64,000 bases of DNA from DASUPK01 sp963695675 (GCA_963695675.1 CAVOGY010000005.1:62001-126000); one strand, 5' to 3'. Counted from the stretch's first letter, positions 25,269-33,709 are shown. Made by a program: numbers and translations. The notes: generated by a model from the sequence alone, not told the origin.

Positions 25269-27923
25269 CTACTTCGCGGCGAGCCAGTCCTTGCCGACGC
25301 CGACGTCGACCGCCAGCGGCGGATCGAGGTCGAAGGCCCGGCACATCTCGCGCTCGACCAGCTCCGAGGCGGCATCCATCTCCTCCGCGGGGCCCTCGAA
25401 GAGGAGCTCGTCGTGGATCTGCAGGACGAGGCGCGTCTCGAGGTCCGAATCCGCGAGTGCCTTCTGGCAGCGGACCATCGCGATCTTGATGATGTCCGCA
25501 GAGGTTCCCTGGATCGGCATGTTGACCGCGAGGCGCTCGCCCTGGCTGCGGACCTGGGGGCGGCCGGAGCGGAGCTCGGGTATTGGGCGGCGCCGGCCGA
25601 GCAGGGTGCTGACGTAGCCGTTCTCCCTGGCGAACTCGATCGTCTCCTCGATGTAGCGCTTGACGGCCGGGAAGCGCTCGAAGTAGCGCTCGATGTAGGA
25701 GGCGGCCTCGTCCTGCTCGATGTTGAGGCGGTCGGCGAGGCCGTAGGCCGAGAGCCCGTAGGCGATGCCGTAGTTGACCATCTTCGCCTTGGAGCGCTCG
25801 CCGGGACTCACCTGCTTCGGGTCCGAACCGAGCACCTCGGCGGCCGTTGCCGCGTGAATGTCTTCGCCGCGGGCGAAGATCTCGCGCAGCGCATCCTCGC
25901 CGGCGATCTGGGCGAGGATCCGGAGCTCGATCTGGTTGTAGTCGGCCGAGAGCAGGCGGTGGCCGCGGGGCGCCACGAAGCAGGAGCGGATGGGGCGCCC
26001 CTCCTCGGTGCGGATCGGGATGTTCTGGAGGTTGGGGTTGGTGCTCGAGAGCCGGCCGGTGGCGGTCGCGGTCTGGTTGAAGGTGGTGTGCAGGCGGCCG
26101 GTGTCCGGGTCGATCAGCTCGGGGAGCGCGTCGAGGTAGGTGCTCTTCAGCTTGGTGAGCTCGCGCCACTGCTCGACCTTGGCGATGATCGGGTGTTCCT
26201 CGCGGATCTGGGAGAGCACTCGGGCGTCGGTCGAGAAGCCGGTCTTGCCGCGCCGCTTCTTGGTGAGGCCGAGCTCGTCGAAGAGGACCTCGGAGAGCTG
26301 CTGGGGGGAGCCGATGGTGAACTCGTGGCCGGCCAGCTCGAAGATGTCGGCCTGGAGCGTTTCGATCCGCAGTTCGAAGCCCTCGCCGATGTCGGCCAGG
26401 CGCTTCTTGTCGAGGAGCACACCCGTCTGCTCCATCGCGGCCAGGACCTCGATCAGGGGCATCTCGACCTCGTCCATGAGGCGCTCGATGCCGGCGTCCT
26501 TCATCGAGTCGCGCTGGCGCTGAGCGATCTCCCAGACCAGGCGGGCCTCGGCGGCCGGGTCGGGCGGGGGCTCCTCCCCCAGCTCGAGCTGGTCGCCGTC
26601 GGCTCCCTCGGGCTCCTTGGGCGCGGCCGCGAGGCCCCGCTGGGCGGCGATGTCGATCAGGTCGTAGGTCCGGCGGGCGGGGTCGAGCAGGTAGGCGCCG
26701 ACCATCGTGTCGTGGCGGAGGTCGAGGGTCCCGACCCCGGCCGCGGCGAGCAGACCGTGCTGAGCGCCGCCGCCGAGGCTCTTCAAGTCGTGTCCGATCA
26801 GGCGGCGGTTGCCGAGGGCCTCGGCGAGATCGCCGAGATCCGGGCACTTCCCCTCGACCAGGCGCTTGCCGTCGTAGCCGGCCCAGGTCGTGTCGAAGAT
26901 CGCCAGGGACACCTCTCCCTCGGCGAGGTCCTCGACGCCGCCCGCCTCGGCGATGACATCGAGCTCCTCCTCGACCTTCGCGTCGGGGACGAAGTCCGCG
27001 CCGAGCTCCTCCTCGAGGCGCTGGAGGATCACCCGCAGTTCGAACTCGCGCGCGACCTCGCGGAGGCGGCTGCGGTCCATCTGCTTCGACAGCAGCTCGT
27101 CGAGGTCGAGCTCGACGTCGATGTCGGTGATCGCGGTGGCGAGCTTCTTCGAGATGCGCGCGTCGTCGGCGTGGTTGGTGAGATTCTCCTTGCGCTTGGC
27201 GCCGGAGATCTTGTCGATGCTGGCGAGCACCCCCTCGAGGTCCCCGTACTCGTTGAGCAGCTGGGCCGCGGTTTTGTCGCCGATGCCAGGAACGCCGGGG
27301 ATGTTGTCCGAGGTGTCGCCCTTCAGCCCGATCAGGTCGGTGACGAGCTCGGGCGGGACGCCGTAGCGCTCGATCACTCCCTCGCGGTCGTAGATCTTGG
27401 TGTCGGTGACACCGCGGGAGGTGGTCATCACGCGAACGCCATCCTCGACCAGCTGGTAGACGTCGCGGTCGCCGGAGACGACCATCACCGGGATGTCCTG
27501 CTCGCGGGCGCGCTTCGTGAGCGAGGCGATCACGTCGTCGGCCTCCCAGCCGTCCACCTTGATGTTCGTGAAGCCGAAGGCCTCCGCGAGGGGCATCAGG
27601 TGGGGCCACTGGTCGCGGAGAAGGTCCGGGCGGGGCTTGCGCTCGGACTTGTAGGGCTCGTAGGTGAGCTCGCGGCCCGACCACCCGGCGTCCCAGCAGA
27701 CCACCACGGCCGCGGGGTCGCTGTCGATCAGCATCTTGGCGAACATCGAGGCGAGCCCGTAGATCGCATTGGTCGGCCGCCCGTCGTGCGTGGCGATCGA
27801 CTCGGGCAACGCGAAGAACGCCCGGTAGGCGAGCGAGTTGCCGTCGATCAGGAAGAGCTCGGCGGGCTTTTGCTTGGCCTTGGAGCCCTTGGCGGGGGCC
27901 TTTTTCTGGGTCGTTGCGGGCAC
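25269..27923 (-). CDS. polA: DNA polymerase I
   Basis: PolA (884 residues) fills gaps in excision repair and removes RNA primers. After a basic start (TTQKKAPAKGSKAKQKPAEL) comes the 5'-3' exonuclease domain (FLIDGNSLAYRAFFALP, DVYQLVEDGVRV, GVPGIGDKTAAQLL). The central 3'-5' exonuclease-like domain has AIFDTTWAG, where active enzymes have DTE, so proofreading is probably lost, as in Taq. The polymerase domain is complete: DPDTGRLHTTFNQT, LLSADYNQIELR, the O-helix KMVNYGIAYGLS and LQIHDELLFEG. The start is a GTG at 27923 with TATGAT 6 nt upstream, lying across the end of the DUF559 gene. Confidence 0.95.
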   Translation of the reverse strand: MPATTQKKAPAKGSKAKQKPAELFLIDGNSLAYRAFFALPESIATHDGRPTNAIYGLASMFAKMLIDSDPAAVVVCWDAGWSGRELTYEPYKSERKPRPDLLRDQWPHLMPLAEAFGFTNIKVDGWEADDVIASLTKRAREQDIPVMVVSGDRDVYQLVEDGVRVMTTSRGVTDTKIYDREGVIERYGVPPELVTDLIGLKGDTSDNIPGVPGIGDKTAAQLLNEYGDLEGVLASIDKISGAKRKENLTNHADDARISKKLATAITDIDVELDLDELLSKQMDRSRLREVAREFELRVILQRLEEELGADFVPDAKVEEELDVIAEAGGVEDLAEGEVSLAIFDTTWAGYDGKRLVEGKCPDLGDLAEALGNRRLIGHDLKSLGGGAQHGLLAAAGVGTLDLRHDTMVGAYLLDPARRTYDLIDIAAQRGLAAAPKEPEGADGDQLELGEEPPPDPAAEARLVWEIAQRQRDSMKDAGIERLMDEVEMPLIEVLAAMEQTGVLLDKKRLADIGEGFELRIETLQADIFELAGHEFTIGSPQQLSEVLFDELGLTKKRRGKTGFSTDARVLSQIREEHPIIAKVEQWRELTKLKSTYLDALPELIDPDTGRLHTTFNQTATATGRLSSTNPNLQNIPIRTEEGRPIRSCFVAPRGHRLLSADYNQIELRILAQIAGEDALREIFARGEDIHAATAAEVLGSDPKQVSPGERSKAKMVNYGIAYGLSAYGLADRLNIEQDEAASYIERYFERFPAVKRYIEETIEFARENGYVSTLLGRRRPIPELRSGRPQVRSQGERLAVNMPIQGTSADIIKIAMVRCQKALADSDLETRLVLQIHDELLFEGPAEEMDAASELVEREMCRAFDLDPPLAVDVGVGKDWLAAK

Positions 27924-27929
27924 GTATCC

Positions 27930-27935
27930 ATCATA
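27930..27935 (-). promoter_or_regulatory. polA: -10-like TATGAT before polA
   Basis: TATGAT on the minus strand ends 6 nt before the polA GTG start and overlaps the stop region of the upstream DUF559 gene, so polA can be transcribed on its own. Confidence 0.5.
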
Positions 27936-28791
27936 GGTTGGGTGCCAGCGGGCTCTGGCCGAGGAGGGCGCATAGAGAGGCCACCACCTCGCCCGGGCTG
28001 TCCCGCACCTGCCGGTACGTGAATCGGAGGACGCGATAGCCGAGGCGCTGAAGCTCGGCATCGCGTGCTCGGTCGGATTCGAAGGCGGCTCGGCTGCCGT
28101 GGTGCCTGAAACCGTCGGTCTCGGCGATCACGGCCCGATCGCGCCAGAGGAAGTCGACCTCGTAGGGGCCGAGTCGAGCGTTCACCTCTGGCTCGGGAAG
28201 GCGGTGGCGGCGACAGAGGCGTAGGAAGAGACGTTCCAGCTCGCTGCGGGTGAGGTCCGGTTCGTTGTCGAGGTCCGGTGGCGAAATCAGTCGTAGGTCC
28301 AGCGCCCGGCGGACCGCCCGCTGAAACACCTGCTGGGGAAGGGTGCGGTGAAGGTCCTGAAGCGTGCGGGCGGGCTTGGTCAGCGCGATGCCGTGGCGGC
28401 GGGTCGCAAAACCGGCAATTAGGGTGGCGGAGCGGTGGACTCTGATGGCGCTGCGCTTCTCACGGCCGCCCCGACCCGGAACCGTCACGTCGATCGGGCC
28501 TTGATGAGCCGGCAGCATCCCCCACACCGCCGCCGCGCTGCGGTGACTGACCACTGCCCTTTCACCGAGAGCCAGCGCAGCCGCCACACATCGCGCCTCG
28601 AAGGTGAGCCGGGTGTGGCCGACGGCATAAACACCGCGATGAAGGCGGTGGAGACGGCCAGCCCGGACGCGGAGTGATGTCGCGTTTCGGCCGATCCCGG
28701 CTGCCCGAAGCTGAGCCGTACTCACGACGCCGTGTTGACGGGCGGCGATGTTCGCGATCACCCGATCGCTATTGGCGGGTTCCTCCCTCAT
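27931..28791 (-). CDS. AbiEi-like N-terminal domain plus DUF559 (Vsr-like) nuclease domain protein
   Basis: The 286-residue protein starts with a winged-helix AbiEi antitoxin-type domain (ARQHGVVSTAQLRAAGIGR, then GRLHRLHRGVYAVG). It ends with a DUF559 domain resembling Vsr/restriction endonucleases (EVDFLWRDRAVIAETDGFRH with acidic metal-ligand candidates, then LGYRVLRFTYRQV). Such genes are frequent in soil actinobacteria and their role is not established. The first possible start, the ATG at 28791, lies within the central CATATG of the 39-nt palindromic repeat; a GTG at 28761 just outside it is the alternative. No abortive-infection toxin partner (AbiEii) is next to it. It precedes polA by 7 nt on the same strand. 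Confidence 0.8.
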   Translation of the reverse strand: MREEPANSDRVIANIAARQHGVVSTAQLRAAGIGRNATSLRVRAGRLHRLHRGVYAVGHTRLTFEARCVAAALALGERAVVSHRSAAAVWGMLPAHQGPIDVTVPGRGGREKRSAIRVHRSATLIAGFATRRHGIALTKPARTLQDLHRTLPQQVFQRAVRRALDLRLISPPDLDNEPDLTRSELERLFLRLCRRHRLPEPEVNARLGPYEVDFLWRDRAVIAETDGFRHHGSRAAFESDRARDAELQRLGYRVLRFTYRQVRDSPGEVVASLCALLGQSPLAPNL

Positions 28792-28810
28792 ATGGGGAAT
28801 AAGCCGCCAA
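28772..28810. repeat. 39-nt dispersed palindromic repeat, copy 2 (inverted relative to copy 1)
   Basis: Its outer arms TTGGCGGGT (28772-28780) and AGCCGCCAA (28802-28810) and its CATATG core lie at the same spacing as in the copy at 11372-11410. Read as its reverse complement it matches that copy at 33 of 39 positions without gaps. The CATATG supplies the ATG of the DUF559 gene, so the repeat overlaps that gene's start. Confidence 0.8.
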
Positions 28811-28812
28811 CT

Positions 28813-28904
28813 GCCGGCCCTCTCCGCTTCATTGCCGGTGTTCGGGTCCCTCTCCCTTCATCGCCGGTTTTCGGCCCTCGCCCCTTCATTGCCGGTCCTC
28901 GGCG
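28813..28904 (+). repeat. degenerate tandem repeats of about 28 nt
   Basis: Units beginning GCCGG and ending CTTCATT or CTTCATC lie at 28813-28833 (21 nt), 28834-28862 (29 nt) and 28863-28890 (28 nt), with a partial fourth from 28891. Similarity is about TTCGG(G)CCCTC(G/T)CCC in each. They abut the palindromic repeat and fill the space before the malic enzyme promoter. Confidence 0.55.
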
Positions 28905-28954
28905 CCGCCGCCAGCCCGCCGTTTGAGGGCCGGTGGCTGCGGCTGGCGCCCCCC

Positions 28955-28960
28955 TATGAT
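28955..28960 (+). promoter_or_regulatory. -10-like TATGAT before malic enzyme
   Basis: TATGAT ends 9 nt before the ATG at 28970. There is no Shine-Dalgarno sequence between them, fitting leaderless initiation. Confidence 0.5.
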
Positions 28961-28969
28961 CAGCCCGCG

Positions 28970-30454
28970 ATGGCTGCCTCCGCCCAGTACAGCGTCACCG
29001 TCCGCGTCGAGCTCGACGCGCGTCAGGAGCCGCTCGGCAAGCTCACCGCGCAGATCGCCGAGGCCGGCGGGGCGCTTCAGTCGGTCGACCTGGTCCCCGG
29101 CGCGGGACCCGAGGGCAAGCGCGTGCGCGAGTTCACGATCGACGCCAACAGCCCCGAGCACTGGGAGCAGATCCTGCGCTCGATCGGCTCCACCCGAGGT
29201 GCTCGCGTTCTCGGTTTCACCGACCGGACCTTCGAGATGCACAAGAAGGGCAAGATCGAGCAGCACAACAAGTACCCGCTGAAGACCCGCGACGACCTCT
29301 CGATGGCCTACACGCCCGGCGTCGCGCGCGTCTGCGAGTACATCGCCGAGGACAAGACCAAGGCCTTCGACTTCACCATCAAGGCAAACACCGTCGCCGT
29401 GGTTTCCGACGGCTCCGCGGTCCTCGGCCTCGGTGACATCGGGCCGGAGGCCGCGATGCCGGTGATGGAGGGCAAGGCGATGCTCTTCAAGGAGTTCGCC
29501 GAGGTCGACGCCTTCCCGATCTGCCTCGCCACCAACGACCCCGAGGAGATCATCCAGACGGTCAAGCTCCTCGCCCCCACCTTCGGTGGGATCAACCTCG
29601 AGGACATCTCCGCCCCGCGCTGCTTCGTGATCGAGGAGCGGCTCAAGGAGGAGCTCGACATCCCGGTCTTCCACGACGACCAGCACGGCACCGCAGTCGT
29701 CGTGATGGCGGCCCTCTTCAACGCGCTGAAGATCGTCGGCAAGCCGATCGAGAGCCTGCGGGTCCTCGTGCTCGGGACGGGCGCGGCGGGCGTCGCCTGC
29801 ACGAAGATGATGCAGGAGTCGGGTATCAGCCAGATCATCGGCTGCGACCGCCAGGGAGCGATCTCCACCGAGAGGGCCGACTACGCCGACGGCTCGATGT
29901 CCGCCGTCAAGCGCTGGTTCGCGGAAAACACCAACGACGAGAAGCTCTCCGGAGGTCCCAGCGAGGTGATCGAGGGCTGTGACCTCTTCATCGGGGTCTC
30001 CGGCCCCGGACTGATCAAGCCGGAATCCCTGGCGAAGATGAACGACGACGCGATCGTCTTCGCGATGGCCAACCCCACCCCCGAGGTGATGCCAGAGGAG
30101 GCCGAGGAGCACGTGCGGATCATGGCCACCGGCCGCTCCGACTTCCCGAACCAGATCAACAACGTTCTCTGCTTCCCCGGGATCTTCCGCGGCGCGCTCG
30201 ACGCCGGAGCCCCCCGGATCACCGAGGAGATGAAGCTCGCCGCCGCCCGCGGGATCGCGGAGGTGGTCACGGAGGACGACCTGGCCGAGGACTACATCAT
30301 CCCCTCGGTCTTCAATCGCGACGTCGCCACCAGCGTTGCCCGCGCGGTCGTCGAGGAAGCGAAGGAGGCGGGCCTGGCCCGATTCTCCGAGGAGACCGGC
30401 ACCTTTGAGGTCGTCGACGGCGATGGCGCAGGTCCAGGCACTCCCAGCGGTTGA
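28970..30454 (+). CDS. NAD(P)-dependent malic enzyme with N-terminal ACT-like domain
   Basis: This 494-residue enzyme oxidatively decarboxylates malate to pyruvate, linking the TCA cycle with gluconeogenesis or NADPH supply. Residues 1-85 form an ACT-like regulatory module (YSVTVRVELDARQEPLGKLT). The malic domain follows with LSMAYTPGVARVCE, TVAVVSDGSAVLGLGDIG and DDQHGTA. The NAD-binding domain has LVLGTGAAGVAC and FAMANPTPEV, and ends near DFPNQINNVLCFPGIFRGAL. The ATG at 28970 starts the ACT module; a longer frame upstream crosses the repeats and is not credible. ACT fusions suggest control by a small ligand, possibly an amino acid. Confidence 0.93.
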   Translation: MAASAQYSVTVRVELDARQEPLGKLTAQIAEAGGALQSVDLVPGAGPEGKRVREFTIDANSPEHWEQILRSIGSTRGARVLGFTDRTFEMHKKGKIEQHNKYPLKTRDDLSMAYTPGVARVCEYIAEDKTKAFDFTIKANTVAVVSDGSAVLGLGDIGPEAAMPVMEGKAMLFKEFAEVDAFPICLATNDPEEIIQTVKLLAPTFGGINLEDISAPRCFVIEERLKEELDIPVFHDDQHGTAVVVMAALFNALKIVGKPIESLRVLVLGTGAAGVACTKMMQESGISQIIGCDRQGAISTERADYADGSMSAVKRWFAENTNDEKLSGGPSEVIEGCDLFIGVSGPGLIKPESLAKMNDDAIVFAMANPTPEVMPEEAEEHVRIMATGRSDFPNQINNVLCFPGIFRGALDAGAPRITEEMKLAAARGIAEVVTEDDLAEDYIIPSVFNRDVATSVARAVVEEAKEAGLARFSEETGTFEVVDGDGAGPGTPSG

Positions 30455-30495
30455 CCCCAGTGTCGGGCGAGGGTCACGACCTCAACCTAGCTGGC

Positions 30496-30501
30496 TAGCA
30501 T
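30496..30501 (+). promoter_or_regulatory. -10-like TAGCAT before the TIGR01777 gene
   Basis: TAGCAT ends 9 nt before the ATG at 30511, with no Shine-Dalgarno sequence. Confidence 0.4.
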
Positions 30502-30510
30502 CCCGCGCCG

Positions 30511-31419
30511 ATGCGCGTTCTCGTCACGGGAGCATCCGGCCTGATCGGCTCGGCCCTCTGCGACGCCCTGCTGGCGCGGGGTGACGAGGTCGTGGGGCTA
30601 ACCCGTGATCCGGAACAAGCCCGCCACAAGAACCAGACCGTCCGCTGGCACGCCTGGAGGGCGACGACCGAGCGTCCGCCGCCGGAGGCGCTCGAGGGGG
30701 TCGATGGCGTCGTCAACCTGGTCGGCGAGGAGATCAACCAGCGCCTCACCGATGAGGCGAAGGTCCGAATCCGGGAGAGCCGGCTGTTAGGCACCCGTAA
30801 CTTGCTCCAAGGCATCGAGGCGTCGCCGACCGAGCCGAGCGTCTTCGTCGGACAATCCGCGATCGGCTACTACGGTGACCGCGGGGCGCAGATCCTCGAC
30901 GAGGAATCCCAGCCGGGTGAGGGCTTCACGGCCGAGGTTCCGATCGACTGGGAGGCCGCGGAGCGGAAGGCCGAGGGGATCTTCGACCGGGTGGTGATCT
31001 TCCGCACCGGTCTGGTGCTGAGCAAGCATGGCGGCCTGCTGGCTCAGCTTCTCCTGCCGTTCAAGCTCGGGGTCGGCGGACCGATCGCGGGCGGCGAGCA
31101 GTACATGTCGTGGATTCACCTCGAGGACGTGGTGGGCCTCTTCCTCTGGGCCCTCGACGACCACAGGGTCTGGGGAACGATCAATGCAACTGCCCCGAAC
31201 CCGGTGACGAACCGCGAATTTTCCAAGGCACTCGGCCGTGCTCTGCACCGCCCCGCGGTGGTGCCCGTCCCCAAGCTCGCGGTGGTGGCGCTGCGCGGCG
31301 GCGAGCTGGCCGACGCCGTGGCCGGTGGGGCCCGGGTACTGCCCCGCCGCGCCCTGGACATGGGCTACGACTTTCGGCATCCCGACCTCGACGAGGCCCT
31401 GCGCTCGGCGCTGCGCTGA
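30511..31419 (+). CDS. TIGR01777 family NAD-dependent epimerase-like protein
   Basis: The 302-residue protein is an extended short-chain dehydrogenase fold with VTGASGLIGSALCDAL at its N-terminus. It carries the family pattern GVVNLVGEEINQRLTDEAK, VFVGQSAIGYYGDRG and the C-terminal ARVLPRRALDMGYDFRHPDL segment. These mark TIGR01777 (YfcH/SulA-like). The biochemical role of that family is not settled; the plant homologue acts at plastid division sites. The Tyr of the SDR active site is present as GYYGD. The ATG at 30511 immediately precedes the Rossmann strand. It converges with the YihY gene. Confidence 0.9.
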   Translation: MRVLVTGASGLIGSALCDALLARGDEVVGLTRDPEQARHKNQTVRWHAWRATTERPPPEALEGVDGVVNLVGEEINQRLTDEAKVRIRESRLLGTRNLLQGIEASPTEPSVFVGQSAIGYYGDRGAQILDEESQPGEGFTAEVPIDWEAAERKAEGIFDRVVIFRTGLVLSKHGGLLAQLLLPFKLGVGGPIAGGEQYMSWIHLEDVVGLFLWALDDHRVWGTINATAPNPVTNREFSKALGRALHRPAVVPVPKLAVVALRGGELADAVAGGARVLPRRALDMGYDFRHPDLDEALRSALR

Positions 31420-31425
31420 TCCGGC

Positions 31426-32451
31426 TCAGACGGTTCGACGGCGATCCGGCTCGTCGCGCGGTTCCAGCTGGATCTCGCGCTCCGCGTCCGGAACACCCTC
31501 CTCCAGCTGGACGTCCCGCTCGCGCTCGGCGTTCAGCTCGTGCCCGAAGAGGATCGCCAGGTTGGTGAGCCACATCCAGATCAGGATGATCACCACTCCC
31601 GCCAGCGAGCCGTAGACCTTGTTGTACGAGCCGAACTGGGAGACGTAGATCCCGAATCCGGCAGACGCGAGCAGCCAGACCACCAGCGCGACCACCGCAC
31701 CGGGACTGATCCATTTGAAGCCACGTTGCCGGACGTTCGGCGAGGCGTAGTAAATGAGCCCGATCATCAGCACGAACAGCACCGCGATCAGCAACCACTT
31801 GGCGTAGTTCCAGATCGAGACCGCGGTGTCGGATACGCCGATCGGCTCCGCCACGTCCGAGACGATCGGGCCGGTGAGCACTACGCCCAGCGCCATCACA
31901 ACTAGCAGGAGCACGACCACCAGCGTCAACAGGAGTTGCAAGGGACGCAGCTTCCAGAACGGCCGGCCCTCGCGCGTCTCATAGATCACGTTCGACGCCC
32001 GAATGAAGGCGCCCAAATAGCCAGACGCAGACCAGAGGGCGACAAGGGTGCTCACGATCAGGGCGAAACCGGCGGTGCTGCGGCTCTCCGTCACCTGTTT
32101 GATCGGTCCCTCGAACGTCGTTGCGGCCGAGTTCGGACCGAGTTTGGTGACGATGTCCGTGAGCGTGTTGGTGGTGGATTCCGGGTTGCCGACCAGCCCG
32201 ACGATCGAGACGAGCACGATCAGGGCGGGGAAAAGAGCGAGCAGGCCGTAGTAGGTGAGGGTCGCGGCCCAGTCGGTCAGGTTGTCCTCCTGGAACTCCA
32301 GCGCCGTCCGCTTCAGCGTCGGCCAGAGCCCGGTCTTGCGCTCGACCCCCTTGGGGACATAGTCCTGTCCCCGGTGCTCGACGGGGTCGTCTCCACCGTT
32401 GCCAGAGCGCTCCCGCTCCGCGCGTCCCGCTTCCGTGCCTGCCTCCGCCAT
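31426..32451 (-). CDS. YihY/BrkB family membrane protein
   Basis: The 341-residue protein has an acidic, Arg/Gly-rich N-terminal 40 residues. A hallmark YihY segment follows (ALEFQEDNLTDWAATLTYYGLLALFPALIVLVS, read in pieces) and then six hydrophobic helices. The C-terminal part carries YGSLAGVVIILIWMWLTNLAILFG, also typical. The tail is charged and hydrophilic. YihY/BrkB proteins are widespread inner-membrane proteins whose function is unproven; they were once misnamed RNase BN. It lies 6 bases downstream of the DUF4235 gene on the same strand, so the two probably form an operon. Confidence 0.9.
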   Translation of the reverse strand: MAEAGTEAGRAERERSGNGGDDPVEHRGQDYVPKGVERKTGLWPTLKRTALEFQEDNLTDWAATLTYYGLLALFPALIVLVSIVGLVGNPESTTNTLTDIVTKLGPNSAATTFEGPIKQVTESRSTAGFALIVSTLVALWSASGYLGAFIRASNVIYETREGRPFWKLRPLQLLLTLVVVLLLVVMALGVVLTGPIVSDVAEPIGVSDTAVSIWNYAKWLLIAVLFVLMIGLIYYASPNVRQRGFKWISPGAVVALVVWLLASAGFGIYVSQFGSYNKVYGSLAGVVIILIWMWLTNLAILFGHELNAERERDVQLEEGVPDAEREIQLEPRDEPDRRRTV

Positions 32452-32457
32452 GGACCG

Positions 32458-32733
32458 CTACGCCCGCTCGGGGTGCTCCTCCCCAGGCCAGGTTCCGGTC
32501 AACCGCGCAAAGCCGCGCCGCGAGGCGTGGTCGAAGAGCCCCTTGACGAGTCGGAAGATGGCGCCCTCGATGAGGAGCGCGATCGCGAGCTTCGCCAAGC
32601 TGATCTCGCGGTACTCCGGCTGGGGCGGCTCCTGCTCGTCGACCTTGCCCCAGATCGCGTCGAACGCCTTCTGACCGATGAATCCGGCCAGGAGACCCCC
32701 AAGGACGCTGATCGGGATGAAGGCGATCTTCAT
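32458..32733 (-). CDS. DUF4235 domain small membrane protein
   Basis: From the ATG at 32733 the protein is 91 residues: a first helix (FIPISVLGGLLAGFIGQKAFDAIW), a polar middle with DEQEPPQPEY, and a second helix (ISLAKLAIALLIEGAIFRLVK). A basic end (DHASRRGFARLTG) completes the DUF4235 pattern found in actinobacteria. Its function is unknown. It is followed after six bases by the YihY gene. An upstream in-frame ATG would add 17 residues without hydrophobic character, so I prefer 32733. Confidence 0.82.
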   Translation of the reverse strand: MKIAFIPISVLGGLLAGFIGQKAFDAIWGKVDEQEPPQPEYREISLAKLAIALLIEGAIFRLVKGLFDHASRRGFARLTGTWPGEEHPERA

Positions 32734-32785
32734 ATGAGAGGTTTGCCCGGGTCGGAGGCGGTGAAAACCCCGCGAATACGGCAAG

Positions 32786-33709
32786 ATGGACGTGATGAAG
32801 CTCGAGGGCGTTCACCACATCACCGCAATCACGGGTGACGCCCAGAAGAACGTCGACTTCTACGTCGGGGTGCTGGGTCTCCGCCTGGTGAAGAAGACGG
32901 TGAACCAGGACGACCCGACCGTCTACCACCTCTTCTTCGCCGACGAGAAGGGCGACGCCGGCTCGGACCTGACCTTCTTCGAGTACCCGGGAGCTCCCCA
33001 GGGGCGCGCCGGCGCGGGGATGATCCATACCATCGCCTGGCGCGTCGGCTCCGCCGAGGCGCTCGACTTCTGGGCGGAACGCCTCGAGGCGAACGATGTG
33101 GAGGTGCGGCGCAACGGGGACACGCTGGGATTCTCCGACCCCGAGGGACTCGCGCACGAGCTTCGCGTGAGCAAGGTCGACGACGAGCCGCTGATGGCCG
33201 AGCACCCGGGTATTCCCTCGGACATGGCCTTGCAGGGCTTCGACGGCGCGCGGGCGTATTCGGACAATCCCGAGGCGAGCAGGGAGCTCTTCGAGGAGGC
33301 GCTCGGCTTTTCACCGCGCGACGACGGCTGGGAGATCCGCGGGGAGGAGCGAGGTGGGGTGTACGGGTTCGACCCGGCCCCGCCCGAACGCGGCCTGCAG
33401 GGCGCGGGCAGCGTCCACCACATCGCCTGGGCCTCGCAGATGGACGACCACGAGGCGTGGCGCGAGCGGGTGATCGCCGCTGGGGCGCGGCCGACCCCGG
33501 TGATCGACCGCTTCTACTTCCGCTCGATCTATTTCCGCGAGCCGAGCGGGGTCCTCTTCGAGATCGCGACCCTCGGGCCGGGCTTCACGGTCGACGAGCC
33601 GCTCGAGTCCCTGGGCGAGAAACTCTCGCTTCCGCCGGACTACGAGCACCTCAGGGAGCAGGTCGAGCCGGTCCTGCGGCCGATAACCAATCCGCGTGTC
33701 CCCGCCTGA
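32786..33709 (+). CDS. two-domain VOC ring-cleaving dioxygenase (MhqO-like)
   Basis: The 307-residue protein holds two vicinal-oxygen-chelate modules. The first starts GVHHITAITGDAQKNVDFYV, with the metal His in HHIT. The second starts near residue 150 and contains GSVHHIAWASQ and IYFREPSGVLFEIATL with the expected Glu ligand. This arrangement matches MhqO/LinE-type hydroquinone or glutathione-conjugate dioxygenases. The substrate is not known here. The ATG at 32786 is used; an ATG nine bases later is possible. The next gene, an alpha/beta hydrolase, overlaps it by 14 nt, and similar dioxygenase-hydrolase pairs (MhqO-MhqD) are known for quinone detoxification. Confidence 0.9.
   Translation: MDVMKLEGVHHITAITGDAQKNVDFYVGVLGLRLVKKTVNQDDPTVYHLFFADEKGDAGSDLTFFEYPGAPQGRAGAGMIHTIAWRVGSAEALDFWAERLEANDVEVRRNGDTLGFSDPEGLAHELRVSKVDDEPLMAEHPGIPSDMALQGFDGARAYSDNPEASRELFEEALGFSPRDDGWEIRGEERGGVYGFDPAPPERGLQGAGSVHHIAWASQMDDHEAWRERVIAAGARPTPVIDRFYFRSIYFREPSGVLFEIATLGPGFTVDEPLESLGEKLSLPPDYEHLREQVEPVLRPITNPRVPA

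Noticed and set aside
25413..28022. Long plus-strand open frame opposite polA (869 codons)
   Set aside because: It mirrors polA codon for codon and shows no motif; polA is certain.
27931..28791. Complete AbiE toxin-antitoxin system
   Set aside because: Only the AbiEi-like domain is present; there is no AbiEii nucleotidyltransferase gene next to it.
28813..28904. CRISPR array
   Set aside because: Units are directly adjacent, degenerate and of unequal length with no spacers, and no cas gene is present.
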